Positions 1-12,584 of a stretch of 64,000 nucleotides of DNA are shown piece after piece; within the stretch, counting starts at the first letter, position 1; each line of letters opens with the position of its first letter. The DNA lies in contig FJUW01000020.1 of NCBI GenBank assembly GCA_900074885.1, positions 674,844 to 738,843 on the forward strand, in the 5' to 3' direction. A program made the translations under genes and the position numbers. The notes below the pieces were generated by a model. The model made no database searches and was not told the DNA's origin. It saw only the letters and a program-made list of their open reading frames with translations. The stretch is from Rhynchosporium graminicola. Its lineage: Eukaryota > Ascomycota > Leotiomycetes > Helotiales > Ploettnerulaceae.

Positions 1-1343
1 CTGTCATTGGCGCAAGTAAGTACAATTCTTAAACTCTGCGATTCAACTTACTAACTGGAATAGTCGCTGGTGTCAGTGTTATCGTCAACCCATATCTCGG
101 CCCAGGTGACGGATTATTGACTTATCTACCACTCGCCCACATCCTCGAATTTGTCTTCGAAAACGCATGCTTGTACTGGGGAGGAACCATGGGATACGGA
201 AACCCAAAAACACTATCAGATACATCCGTGAAGAATTGTAAAGGAGATATCCGCGAGTTCAAGCCTACCGTTCTTGTTGGTGTGCCAGCTGTCTGGGAGT
301 CCGTCAAAAAGGGTATTGTTGCAAAGGTCAACTCTGGAAGCCCTATTGTCAAGAACCTCTTCTGGGGCGCACTTTGGGCAAAGCAGAATCTGCTCCACTA
401 CGGCCTTCCAGGAGTCGGTGTCCTTGATAATCTGGTGTTCAAGAAGGTCAAGGATGCAACTGGTGGAAAATTGAGAATCTGCTTGAATGGGGGAGGACCA
501 GTCGCAAAAGATACACAAAGATTCATCTCAATGGCCATCACTCCCATGATCAGCGGTTATGGATTGACTGAAACAACCGCAATGGGTGCACTCATGGATC
601 CTATGGAGTGGACAGACGAGACCCTTGGTAATATTCCTGGTTCCATCGAGATCAAATTGGTTGATTTCCCTGATGCCGGATACCACGCCACGAACAAGCC
701 CAACCCGCAAGGAGAGATCTGGATCAGAGGAATCACTGTTATGGAAGGCTACTACCAGAACGAAGAACAAACGAAGGAAGCTCTTACCCCCGATGGATGG
801 TTCAAGACAGGCGATATTGGAGAATGGGATAAGAACGGCCATCTGAAGATTATCGACCGAAAGAAGAACTTGGTCAAGACCCAAAACGGCGAGTATATTG
901 CTCTTGAGAAGTTAGAGTCTGTCTACAGAGCTGCAACAGTTGTGGCCAACATCTGTGTGTACGCCGATCAGCAACGCACCAAGCCAGTCGCGATCATCGT
1001 TCCGGCTGAGCCGGCATTGAAGAAGCTTGCAGAGAAGATTGGTGTGACAGGTAACGGTATTGAGGATTTAGTCCACAATCAGAAGATCCAGGATGCGGTC
1101 TTGAAGGAGTTGCAACAAGCTGGTCGTGCAGGTGGTTTGAGTGGTATTGAGATCATCGAGGGAGCAGTATTGGCCGATGAGGAGTGGACACCACAAAATG
1201 TAAGCGCCTTCCTTCCACAAGTATGGAAACCGAAACTAATCATGTAACAGAACCTGGTCACATCAGCACAGAAGCTCAACCGAAAGTTGATTCTAAAGAC
1301 ATACCAGAAAGAGGTCGATGCAGCTTATAACAGGAATGGTTAG
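1..1343 (+). CDS. Long-chain acyl-CoA synthetase (FAA1/ACSL type), 5'-truncated by the window
   Basis: Enzyme that activates long-chain fatty acids to acyl-CoA with ATP, probably at the ER, lipid droplets or peroxisomes. Seen: exons 1-15, 64-1199 and 1251-1343, joined by introns 16-63 and 1200-1250; all three exons read in phase and end at TAG 1341-1343. The reading frame holds the adenylate-forming signatures SGYGLTETTAMG, GEIWIRGITVMEGYY, GWFKTGDIGEW and DRKKNLVKTQNGEYIALEKLE, the last being the fatty-acyl-CoA synthetase signature with the catalytic lysine region. About 40% of the family's usual 650-700 residues (the N-terminal part, including the first ATP/AMP motif) lies left of the window. 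The C-terminus is YNRNG, so no SKL-like peroxisomal signal is present. The family assignment is firm; which paralogue (Faa1, Faa2 or Faa4 type) cannot be decided here. Confidence 0.93.
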
Positions 1344-1641
1344 ATACCGCTAATCCGACATGATCTGGGAGGAGCTAATAGCAAGGCATCGTTTGGTCGA
1401 AGGGCCGTTTATGGATGTAATAAGGGAGTGACACATTGCAAAATCAGGTTGAGCGTCTTATTTTTTGATTTGATGCTTGTATGATAAATTTCGTGCCAGA
1501 AATGCAAATCAGGTCATCGTTTTTGATGATGTGAACAGTGATGCGAATGAATTGCCAACTTGCTCATCTGCCCATTGAAGGGAATGTAGTTTTCTTTCGG
1601 AGTCTGGTCATGCATTTAATTACTCAATTTCCAGTAACTCA

Positions 1642-3561
1642 TCAAGCAAGTTCATCTTCACTATCATCGACAACATCTCTTACCCTCTTCGTTCCCCTCC
1701 TTCCGTCCTTCCCCTCGTCACCCAGATCCTTCTCTTCCCCCAATTCCATACCTAGTTCCAATATCTCCTCATCGCCCTCCCCCTCCTCAACGGGCGGCGC
1801 CAACGCATCCTCGCTACCCTGCCACTGCGGCGGCGGAGGCGGTAATTCCTCCTCGTCTTCTTCCGCCCATCCGTAGTCTTCGTCGTCTTCGGCGTCGGAG
1901 TCGGGGATTTCTAGATCTGTTGGAGGGGTTTTGCGTTTTTGTGGGGGGAGGTTAGAGGGGAGGTGTTGTGAGGCGGTAGGGTTTACGCGGTGGTCGGGCT
2001 GGGAGGGAGGCTGGGGTTTGAGTGGTGAGGAGAGAGTATGAGGGTTAGGAGGTGCGGGAGAGTGAGTGAGGGTCGAGGGGAGAGAGATGAAGTATAGTCC
2101 TCTCTGTTGTGGGTCGGTCGGTCAGATTTGAGCTTGGAAGATTGTGAGAGCAGTTGAATATATGTTGTAGGGGACATTGGGGGGGGCTGGGGAACTAGAA
2201 GAATAGGGAACAACATACCTCACCAACACCAAGCCCAACCAGCCTACTCCCACCAGTAGCCACACCTTCCGCCTTCACCACCCTCGCTAACCTCACTCCT
2301 TCAACCAAATCTCCATTCTCTTCCTCCCATCCCCAGTCACGCAACAGCTCGACTCGACATCCAAGTCCTTGCTCCCAGGCCGTGGCGTTGACGGCTGGTA
2401 CGAGCACGGCGCCGGCGCCGGGCCGCATCTTTGTCACACATTGAGAAGTTACGACGATGGCGAGGTTGCGCGTGGTGGCTAGTTTTGAGAGGGAGGAGAT
2501 GAGATGTTGGAGGATGGGAAATTTTCGGGATGAGAATTTGGGCGCTGTCGTTTGGATGTCAATTGTTCAGTGTCTTAAAACATATAATTGTAGATAGGAA
2601 GATGACGAGCTCTTACCGCTTGGTTTCCTAGGTGTCGCATCTGTAGAGCGCGGAAATGCGTTACTGATCAGGGTTGAAAATGAGTCGATTACTATCAAAC
2701 TTGTGTTTGGTGCTGGGTTTGATGTCGTGGGGTGTGTGAGAAGGGCAAGTAGGTGTGCGAGACTTGGAGTGAAGAAATGGGTGAGGTTTGAGAGAAGGGT
2801 TGAGAGAGTTGCTGGATTTGAGCTTGAGTCTTGAGATATGGGTTGGTGAGATGTTAGTATCTGAGCAAGGCGGGTTCCAGAGATTGGATGCGAAGCGTCT
2901 GATCTTGATGTTAGACAAATTCTGCGCAAGGCAGAGATCTAGAAAGAAAAAATGTGCAGAAGACCAATGGATGTGAATCTCAAATAGTAGCTTTCATGTC
3001 AATTAAAAGGAGCAGTACTACCAAAAGTAGAAATAAGACATCAGAACCATAACGGAAAGTAAACAAAGGAGGGAGGGGAACGATCCGAGTAGGCGAAACC
3101 AAGCGAACTTTCGCGCAATCGTAGGAACCGAGTTGAAGTCGCGGGAATTTGATGATTACTGACCCACCCATATAACACCCTCACCAGCATGTAACGCACT
3201 GGTAGCCAGTTGCATTCTAGATCTGATCAACGATGTTCTGTCCTATACAGGAAGACGACTCACCCGAGAGCCGTTTTCCCAACACCAGGAGGACCATAAA
3301 TCTCAGTCACCTTTCCTCTCGACACGCCACCATACACGGCTTCTTCTTCCAAGGAAACTACTTCCCTGTTCTGCAACGCGCAGTCAAGATGGCTCAATCC
3401 GGTGGAGATACATCGCGTCGGTGATGTCTTCAAGTCTTGTAGCGCTTGTGCTGCAGAGACTGTGGGCATACGATCTGAAAAAGTTAGCAATGTTCGAGTC
3501 TATTATCGGACAGCTTACGAACGAGCAATAGGAGACGAGAAATTAGAATGCCCAGGGCCAT
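1642..3561 (-). CDS. RAD51-paralogue recombination ATPase (RAD55/Rhp55-like)
   Basis: Predicted RecA/RAD51-fold ATPase that helps Rad51 filament assembly in homologous recombination. Exons by phase: 3561-3519, 3474-3264, 3216-3164, 2898-2617, 2544-2219 and 2103-1642; total 1377 nt, 458 aa, without internal stop. Walker A GPPGVGKT is at about residues 75-82, VIWVDASHPI follows, and Walker B (SLIVIDSF) is near 170. The segment LATTRNLAIVV-TSQC and NATAWEQG are typical of RAD51 paralogues. The C-terminal ~150 residues are proline-rich, then acidic, ending in KRVRDVVDDSEDELA. Rad57 is less likely because that family has a GESGAGKTQ-type loop. The start ATG at 3561 was chosen because only that frame joins through the 44-nt first intron; a start inside exon 2 (MPTVSA) is possible. 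Intron 3 (2899-3163) is long for this window and uses the branch site TCTAAC just before the acceptor. Divergent from the GH76 gene. Confidence 0.82.
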
Positions 3562-4600
3562 GCATAGAGTTGTAATCCATGATTTCTTGACTTGGTGGTT
3601 GATGTCCTGGTGGAATCTCGCACGACGCGACGAACAGGAAGAGCAGGGGATGCGAAGTCACATGACTGGATCTAAATTGGGAACCGACCACAAGAGGAAG
3701 CATTCGTTTGATGGTTAACGCGCTAAAACCATCAACATCATCCTTCCAACCTAAATTATTTTGGACGACAACATATTTACGAGGATAACCTTGATTACAG
3801 TCCCGTATTCTAGGTCAGGCATACCAGCAATAGACGCACCCTCGCGCCGTTGCCTGGCCATTGTCCTATCCAGCAAACGAAACTTCTTACCAGGGCTGTA
3901 ATAACCACTAGGTATCATGACAGTGCGTGTTTCATGGAGTTCAGGAGACGCCAACAGGGTGTATACGAGCCATCACATCCTTACCGGGTCCACTGGATCA
4001 CTATGGCACCTGCATGTCCTTGGTTCCTTGGTTGAACTTGGAACTCGATTCACACTTCATAGATAATATATTGGATCCACCAAAACAAAGTCAATGCCGA
4101 TCACTCTGAGATCGACACTCCAGAGCAAGTCAAATAAATGCATTGTGTTTACAGACCGCTACATTTATTACTACAGTGCTATCTACAGATCTTTCCATTC
4201 GAAAGACAAAGCTCTCCAGAGGTTGGAGATAACCGACCCTTTCATTCATCACTCATCCCTTGGCGTCAAAGAGTTTCAGTCAAAGAGCGGCGTCTAGCAC
4301 GATACGAGCCTCGTGTGGACTCAGCGAACTCCTTATTGGAATAAGCAAACGGAGGAGGCCATGATTGGCTCGAGATTGGAAACCTTTAAATATTGCTGTG
4401 GATACGAGTCCCTTTAAATATAAATCCCTGTCTGGAGATCGCTACGATGCGGGTCTGCAGAGTTCAGACGATGGGACCTGCTGATTCAGAGCTTGGGACG
4501 AACGGAATACTTAACCCGCTTCCCTTCCGACCTGCCTCTATCATGTACTTCTTTGACATCTCACCCACTCCCTTTATGCGTTCATAGCACACATCCAACA
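3562..4600. promoter_or_regulatory. Divergent intergenic promoter region, RAD55-like / GH76
   Basis: About 1 kb between two divergently transcribed genes. Two TATA-like TTTAAATAT boxes lie at about 4386 and 4412, 190-220 bp before the GH76 ATG, the second within CCTTTAAATATAAATCC. No convincing coding exon was seen. Regulatory roles are inference from position. Confidence 0.4.
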
Positions 4601-6026
4601 ATGAAGGACATTCTTGCAGCATTTGCTGTGCTCTTATCAGTACTTGCCCCGCAGTCTATAGCAATTGTGTTGAATGTTACCAACGATGGTATATCCCTCT
4701 CTCTGCCATGTGGAACTGTCAAGCTAATATTGTACAGCATCAATTCGCAGTGCTGCAAGTACGATTGCTTACGGAATGGTAAAATACTATGACGGAAATG
4801 TTACGAATACCCCATGGACAATCGCTATTCTTCCAAAGCCTTCCTACTGGTGGCAGGCAGGGGCTATGTGGGGATTGCTATTGGATTATTACCACTATAC
4901 GGGGGACGACTCATACAACAATATTACCACCCAAGCTCTCGTCTCGCAAGTCGGCCCGGAATTTGATTATATGGTACCTCTCTACAATCTGAGTGAGGGT
5001 AATGACGATCAAGCTTTTTGGGGCTTTGCAATATTGTCGGCCGCAGAGAAAGGATATCCGGAACCGGGAGTTGGATACACCTGGTTGCAACTCACAGAGA
5101 ATCTATGGAACACACAAGTACGGCGGTGGAATACGGAGACTTGCGGGGGAGGTTTGAAATGGCAGATATTCGATTTCAACAAGGGCTACGACTACAAGAA
5201 CTCGATTTCCAATGGTGCTTTCTTCCAGCTCTCTGCACGACTTGCACGATTCACCGGCAACCAGACATACTTCGACTGGGCGAACAAGGTGTATGATTGG
5301 ACACGAGATATCGGCCTTATCTCTGATGAATACTATGTGTATGACGGTACGGGTGAAAAAAAGAACTGCTCGGAGGCGAACAAAATCATCTGGACGTACA
5401 ATACTGCTGTCTTCATGTACGGAAGTGCCGCGTTATACAACTACACGAACGGGTCCGCTATATGGGCAGAGCGTACGCAGGGATATCTCACAGCCTCAGC
5501 CAACTTTTTCGGTCCCTATTCGAATTCTACGAATATCATGTACGAACCTGCCTGCGAAACTGTTAACACCTGTAACACCGATCAATTTTCTTTCAAAGGA
5601 TATCTTTCACGATTTATGTGGGCAACCGCACTTCTCGCGCCCTTTACAGCCGAAGCAATCAGAACGTTCTTGACAGCATCAGCTCAGGCAGCGGCAAAGA
5701 GTTGTACAGGTGGAGATGATGGGGTCACATGCGGAACGCGATGGTATACATCCGGTTATGATGGAAAACGTGGCGTTGGGCAACAGATGAGCGCCCTAGA
5801 GACCGTCCAAGGACTCCTCAGCAGCAAGAGTGTTCCGCCGTTACACAGTAAAAATGTACACTTAGGAAGGTCGCCATATGTGGCTACGCATCTGGGTCCG
5901 TTGGCTACGAAGACAGATACTGTAAGCCAAACGACTTCCAAAAGGAGCGAGGGAATCAGCGGGATGAGTGGAAATTCATGGACAATGGTGGCTGTCTTGT
6001 CGATTACTTTACTGGGAATGTTGTAG
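4601..6026 (+). CDS. GPI-anchored GH76 family protein, endo-1,6-alpha-mannanase-like (Dcw1/Dfg5 type)
   Basis: Cell-wall enzyme of glycoside hydrolase family 76. Dcw1/Dfg5 proteins are thought to process the GPI mannan core so that GPI proteins can be linked to wall glucan. Seen: exon 1 4601-4688 and exon 2 4738-6026, with a 49-nt intron; 458 aa. It starts with a hydrophobic signal peptide (MKDILAAFAVLLSVLA). The mature start SIRSAASTIAYGMVKYY and the WWQAGAMWG motif are family hallmarks. The catalytic Asp pair is in GNDDQAFWG, at about residues 119-120. Many NxT/S sequons are visible. The C-terminus is a Ser/Thr-rich spacer, then a small-residue site (SGMSGNS) and a final hydrophobic run without charges, which fits a GPI-attachment signal. 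Length fits the family (about 450). Function is from family knowledge; GPI anchoring is inferred. Confidence 0.93.
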
Positions 6027-7668
6027 ACCGTCTTATGCTTTTGAGGTAAACTGCGAGGTTGCATTAGAGAGTAGTCATGGGGTCCGTGGGACATAGAATA
6101 CCACCGGCAGCGTTCACGATCATGGATTAGATAGATATAGAGAATTATTAAAGTTTCAAGCACACCCCACGGGGATACTGTCATATCGAGCACGATGTCA
6201 AGTGAGTCCGATCTCGAATGCAAGGACATGAACAGTACGATGCACTTCCAAAGACTCGTCTACGTGACTAGATCGTATCCTCAGATTCTCACACCATGCT
6301 CGACACTCATGATCCTCACTTTTTGGTGCCGCTGGGAAGGACACAATTACAAGTACAGTGAGCGTAACATGCGAGTAGTCCTCTTTCACCAGTCCGCTAG
6401 TGTAGGTGACTGAATCATTATGTTACAGACCGCATCTTACTGAGGACTTTCTTTGTAGGAACATCAGAAAGACCCGGCCTTATGAGACAGTCAGTTGACC
6501 CGCCACAAACGATAATCTTTCAAAATCTAATGAATGACAGTCAAGGAGTATCTCTTTCTTTCGAAGCAGTTTCTTTCACGTATCCATCTCCGAATAGGCT
6601 TTGCGTTCACGATGCAGCTCGGTCGCAGTCGAGCTTCGACATTTAGCCCATCACGAAAAATACCTTCGGTTTATTTGCTCGCCTTTATGATCGGTGATCT
6701 GATGGTACTGGTTCTTCGTGTTTCGGACAAATGAGATGGGGGTTCTGAGTTTGCCAGGCAGATTTCTGGACTCAGAACTACTTTCCTTTTAGATTCAAAA
6801 TTTACATTGCAGATCACTTCAATAACGTTTGATCAACTTCCATATACTCGGTTTCCTCGTGGGTCTGAATCTGTCCACAGTGGATCTACAGCAGGTTCTT
6901 GGCTAGATTTGACCCTTTATATCTACCTACGCACGGAGGTTCAGACCCGCGATGAACCCGAGTATGCATACGGAGTATGCTGTATAGACAGGGTCAGAAC
7001 GCCACGCCCGCCGCCATCCCGTCTCCAGTGCCGGACGCGCCATACCTCGAGTTGTGAAGGGTTCAATCCGTTGTACGGTACCGGGCTTTGGCTCGCTCAT
7101 TTGCCCCACAACGCAGAATCGTAGACTGGCACTGCAATAGTACGTCTCTGCATTGTTTACTCCATCCAAGTGAGTAGTGAATTTCACGAGATGGAACCGA
7201 CCCGAGGAAAAAGTGACAATACTTCAGGCGGGGAATACACACACGCTAGTATGCTCGTGATATTCACCTATCACAACTCGAGGGTTCAGCCGTTCTGCAG
7301 GGCTGAGGCACACGATAATAGCCGCCCTACCTTGCGTACGTTGTGTTACTGTTTCCGGTGTCTTTTGTGGTAAGATATTAAATTTCCTTTTCTCCTTTTC
7401 GTTCGAAATTTTGTCGTTCGAAATTTTGGGTGCATTTCGCACCTTCAGCACCACGCTGTGCAGTCAGATTTCGGAACTGGCGAACGACTTTGGTTTTGAG
7501 ACGCCTTATTTACATTTCGGATACATCGCGAAGGCATGCCAACGAAACCGCGCACAGCTCTATAGCGCAATTTGTTTCGGAGATTCTTCCTCTTTTGCCA
7601 GTAATGGTTTCAAGTACACCTATCTCAATTGAAAATACGCCCTTCAAATCTGGAGGCCCCAGGCAGGT
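6027..7668. other. Intergenic, no gene recognised
   Basis: About 1.6 kb between the GH76 gene and the DUF3433 gene. Only short unrelated ORFs occur. A direct repeat GTTCGAAATTTTG occurs twice in tandem at about 7401-7428, with TTCGAA palindromes, about 250 bp before the DUF3433 start. An ATG at 7604 opens a 21-codon frame ending exactly at a CAG|GTATGC site (7667), so the DUF3433 gene could begin there if a 44-nt intron (7667-7710) is spliced. Confidence 0.5.
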
Positions 7669-10600
7669 ATGCGACGGACGGATGTTTCTCAAGGCAGCGA
7701 GATGGAGCAGTTGGGGACTTCTGAGAGTGAATATACTGGCGGATCCAGTCTGGTCGATGAAGGATTCTGGAGACCAGATGATCCTCCTCGGGACATTGAA
7801 ATACAGCAATTACAGCAATCAATTGTGACCAAAGCATTACTGGAATCCGACGGTGCCAGCGGGACAACACTTCCCACTGAAAATGCAACGCTCATTCAAC
7901 CTGCCGTTCCTCCAACGGGTAATGACAGGAATGATTCTCTACCAAATACTGTAACACGGCAATCAATAGCCCCAGAAACGTCGCTTGGCGATAGACATCA
8001 TGACGAGGAGGACGTCCAAGAACCACTTTTAGCACTGCCAGCCCAAACTCAGTGCATCCTAGAACCGATCGAACGGAGACCTGACTCCTCTGGGAATGCT
8101 AGCATATGGTACTCGACAGTACTAGAGAGTGAAGTGGCGGAACTACCAGAGAGCGAAACAATCATACGGACTTCATCGACATCGTCAAGAGCCGTCCATC
8201 CAGCCAACTCGAAACAACCGCTATGGATTCCATATGCCCTGGAGTGGCCTTGGATGCTGGGCATTATTGCGTTCGGCATCATGCTACTCGTTATTGTTAT
8301 AGTCTTTCACAGCATCTCGAGCGAGACGGAGGGGTCGATGGACGACACGGAATCATCGTCTGCCTATTTCGCGTGGCATTTTCTACCGACGCTTCTCGCC
8401 GTCACTTACTCGATAATGCTTATGATCATTCAAGATGCAGTCAAGCGGACTGAAGGCTTAGCAAGATTAGCGAATGTAGGAGGCGCGAGTGCTTCTGCCA
8501 GTATTCTCAGGACTCCTGGCCCGTGGTGGAGCGCTTTTGTCGACAGTTTTCCCCGCCAGGGAAACGGATCTCGATTTAGTCCCGCCATGTTCAGTGTTGT
8601 CGTGGCATATATCCTGGGATTTCTGATCATATCTCCATTTTCAGGAGCCTTACTTAGCTCCAAGGAATTGATGATGTCCATGAAGACTGCCATGGTAAGA
8701 GTTCAGCCCGCTTCTGGGCAGGTAATGCGACCACGACTTGATACTTCAGAGTTTTACGCCGCTATTGGGCACACATTCCAGAATGTGGGGATTTCACCAT
8801 GGATTACAGATACCTATACGGTTTTGCCGTTTTGGCCTGCTAATATTAAGCGTCCTACTGGTTCCAGTTTCGACACGGCCGCTGGAGACTGGACAGCTAA
8901 AACGTCTGTGTATCAAACGAACTTACTGTGCGAAGACATGAGGCTCGTAGGTGGCCCGAACCATATCAACTACACATATGATCCCAAGCCAAAAAGGCAG
9001 GGTCTCGGCTTTGATAACATCACCTCTCTCAAATTCGCATCGGACTCTGGCTGCCGATATGGCGTGTCGCACTACGAATTCAGTAGGTTTTCTACGTACG
9101 ATGAAGGCATGTTCTATTGGTCAAATGTGACTGGCGTCAATATCAATACCTTTTTGAGTGCAAAGCCTTGGCCATTCAATGAGCTGTTTTTGAATCACAC
9201 GACTCAGTGCGATAATTCTGACATTTTTCTCACGGTGCTGAATCGACCCTTCAACTCCAGCGGTACAGGAAACGCCGCTAGCTATGAAGTTGCAGGGAAA
9301 GTTTGCCAGCAAAGCTACTTTGAAGCCAAACTCCCTGTCACTGTTTCTACAGGTGCTGGTTCTACCACATTTCAATTTGATCAGGATGATTTCCAACGAT
9401 CACGAATTCCTATCGATAGCAACAACATCAATATAACTGCATTCCATGAGGCTTTCTTCTCTTCAAGTTGGGACGATTACTTGCGATATGATATAACTCC
9501 TTCGCGCATCAATTTTTCACGTCCTATTCTTGGAGGTCCTGCTAATATACTGGGTGCTGGATACAATTTCAAAATTCCTGGGATGCTACAAGATCCGGAA
9601 TTTGCAGCAAAGGCAGCAAAAATCAAGCAGCATACTTTCGGATTAGCTCTACACGCAGCAATACAAAATATCACAGCTATGACCGGAATTGAAGGGGAGA
9701 TCAGAACACGCCAGAGACGAATCGTCGTTGCCCCAGGTGTCGCCATCACTCTCGAAATTGTCCTGGGCCTTGCCACTATTTTGCTTCTGGTTACTTTCTG
9801 GACTACCCGTCTCCATCGTCGGCTTCTCAGGTTATCTCAAGATATAGGCATTCCAAATACTGTCGCTTCACTTATAGCGGCCCAGTGTAAGTCGAGTCAT
9901 GATCTGCAAGAAATATCCGGTATGTCAGTAACGGATGCGAGATACATGCTGGCTGGCTACTCGTACACCATTGGCAATGGCAATCTTCAGATGAGCCCTT
10001 CGACACCTCGTAGATCAATTACACCCTTTGTACGGCTGACCAGGACTACAAACATGGCCCGAACTAGATGGGAACCTTCAATACTCTCTACATGGGCGAT
10101 CGTCGGCTTCATCTTTGTACTTACCGCACTTCTCGCTGCCATATCTTTCCTGTACTGGTACTCACGGAACCATGGGCTTTATCAATCAGGTTTTGTCTAC
10201 GAAGCCTCATGGAGCATTGGCGAACTCGGCGCCATTGCACCATACTCTATCATTCCCACTTTGATTGCTGTTGTGGTTGGGCTGTGGTGGGATGCGATCG
10301 ATATTAGCTTTAGGACCGCTCAGCCATTTGTTTCCATGACGAAAGGCCCGACCATAGGCCGGAATGGCAGTGCTCTATCATATCAGTCATCGTATCTCGC
10401 ATGGGCAGGTCTAAGAGCAATTAAGCGACGGCACTGGCTGCTCGCTTTCGTCTCCACTGGCGCCTTTCTGTCGCAGATTTGTAGGTACCCAGTTGGGTCT
10501 TACTGACATGCTTTACTAATCATTTTCCGGTAGTTGCAATTTCAATGTCAGCCCTTTGGCAGAGGGAGCCTATTCAGCTGGAACGAGCTGTCGAGGTATT

Positions 10601-12584
10601 GCAACCTTTTCAAATTCGGGACGTTCCATTTGTTTACGACAGAGCCTACTCAGGCAGAAATGCCGAGTACGCGAGGAAAATTCTTGGTACTGCTTTTCAG
10701 AGCCTGCAAACGAATTGGTTGTACAGCGCTTCTCTTCAGCTAAGTGTGAATGCTTCGCAGCCGACTTGGTCAAGCGAAGGCTGGAGTTTTGTGCCGGTTT
10801 ATGTCCCGACTTCATCGTGGAAGGTGAAACAGAAGTCCAACTCGAGCAGCGACGAACCTCAGGCAAAACGTGCCGTCGTAAATGTCAATGTACCAGCTAT
10901 GCGCGGCCGCTTGGAGTGCTCAACTATCGCAAAGGATTTGGAAGATAGGTTCTGGCTCACGGAAATGAACTTGACAATGAAAGGTTATTACAATGAGACC
11001 CTTCGGCCTCGACCATGGAAAACTGGCTATGAGCTTGGATGTTTAAACAATCCCGGTGGGCGTGCGTCAGGAGGCATCAACTTCAGCCCAAATATGACAG
11101 CTAACTTCACCGACGCGTATGGATCAGATGGCAACTGCAGCTCTACTAATGGTACGTTCAGCATCACTTCCTCCAATGGAAAACTTCTTACCCAGCACTC
11201 TTATTGGACCTTACATCTGTTTCTTTCTTTCTTTCTTTCTTTCTCTCAACAGGTGTCCGTCGATGCATAAGGCTGACGGCTACCAGCAATTGCCCACGTG
11301 CTAACTCAAGGTCGTTTAACTTGCTGCGCTCAAGAGGTGGAACACCAGCCAGACAATGCATCAATTGGACAATGGAGCCCAGTTGAGATAGATGCATACC
11401 CTCCGGGCTGGAAATATAAAACTAGCACGGACAATTTCACCGTAAAATGGATACACGGCCCTGCTCCTGTGAACTTTCCTGTCAATTGGACAGATGGTGC
11501 GCCTGTTCTCGTCTGGCCGGAACCTCCTAAGCTTTCGATGCTGAATTGTGCCCCATTCGTGGAAGTCGCAAACGCAAGCGTAACCGTCGATCTAGAAACG
11601 GGTAATGTACAACATTACAGCATATTGGGCAAACCTATACGGCACGCTGAAGCATTCTCAGACAACTTTGTTCAACGCACGTACGGCAATTCAAGTACCT
11701 TCAATGTCAGCGTAAGTTTCGGCACGATCTTTGTAGCCTCCCTTCTCGGAGCGGCGCAATTACTATACATTGGTGGTTGTAGCTCAGTCGGCAGCCCCGA
11801 TGACTGCAACGAAGATAGCTCCGACCGTACATTCAGCTATCGAGCTCCGGGTCTCAATCTAGATTACATGTCGTATTCCATGCTCAAGATGGCAGGAGAC
11901 GACCAAGCTTCACTTCTCAACCACACTAAACTTCAGGAGCTAGCAGAGATCACCTTCACGACATACTTCCAGCACTATGCTAGCCAGAATGTGCTAATGA
12001 ATGGGTCTGGAGGCCGGGCTTTCCAGAGAGCAAACGAAACGTTGGCTGCCGATATGGGACCACCCGCATGGGCATATGATGCTACGAAAGTCGGTCCAGC
12101 GCGCGTTAAGGTCGCTGTCAGTCCAACTACTATGGCGAGCGTGTCACAGCCTGTTGAGATGCTACACATGTCACCAACAGCTGTCTGGCTCTGCCTTATC
12201 ATTCTCATATGGCTGATCATCACCATGGTAGCTGTTCTCGCCTTGAAGAAGCGGTACTTCTCACCACTTCTTGGTGGTGTAGAAACTATTGCAGATGTTG
12301 CGATGATGGTGGCTGGCAGTGATAGATATCTGGAACTGGCTCGACGAGAAGGAGCTACTGGGATGCGAGCCGATAAGTCGTTCAGGACGAAACTTGGATG
12401 GTTTAGAATAGGTGGTGGAGAGGTAAGATGGGGAATTGAGCTTGCTGATGATGATACGGTACATTTTTTGAGTGATGAGGAGGTAAGTTTGCTGTATGCG
12501 GGACACGGGGCGGAGGAAGAACACGAGAGGGCGACTGTGAGTGGAGGTAGTGGAGGACTAGCGACGACAGGGCGACCGCGTTGA
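7669..12584 (+). CDS. Large multi-pass membrane protein, DUF3433 family
   Basis: Function unknown; the fungal DUF3433 family consists of big, duplicated membrane proteins with glycosylated extracellular regions. Exons proposed: 7669-10480, 10534-11151 and about 11311-12584, giving about 1567 aa. The first intron has a clean GTAGGT/TAG pair; the second is less certain. Hydrophobic segments are visible after the acidic, low-complexity N-terminal ~180 residues: WPWMLGIIAFGIMLLVIVIV, FLPTLLAVTYSIMLMII, FSVVVAYILGFLII, ITLEIVLGLATILLLV, IVGFIFVLTALLAAISFLY, YSIIPTLIAVVVGLWW, WLLAFVSTGAFLSQ and, near the C-terminus, VWLCLIILIWLIITMVAVLAL. Extended loops carry many NxS/T sequons and cysteines, and the two halves look like a repeated module, as in the family. 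An alternative start at ATG 7604 needs an extra 44-nt intron. The join at 11152-11310 uses an AAG acceptor for phase; the obvious CAG after the TTTC microsatellite leads out of frame. Confidence 0.78.
11219..11244 (+). repeat. (TTTC)n microsatellite inside the DUF3433 intron
   Basis: About six TTTC units form the pyrimidine tract of the second intron of the DUF3433 gene, followed by CTCTCAACAG. Length change here could alter splicing but not coding. Confidence 0.9.

Noticed and set aside
1983..2216. Stand-alone Pro/Ser-rich ORF on the minus strand
   Set aside because: The frame is better explained as intron 5 plus exon 6 of the RAD55-like gene in another phase (exon 2103-1642).
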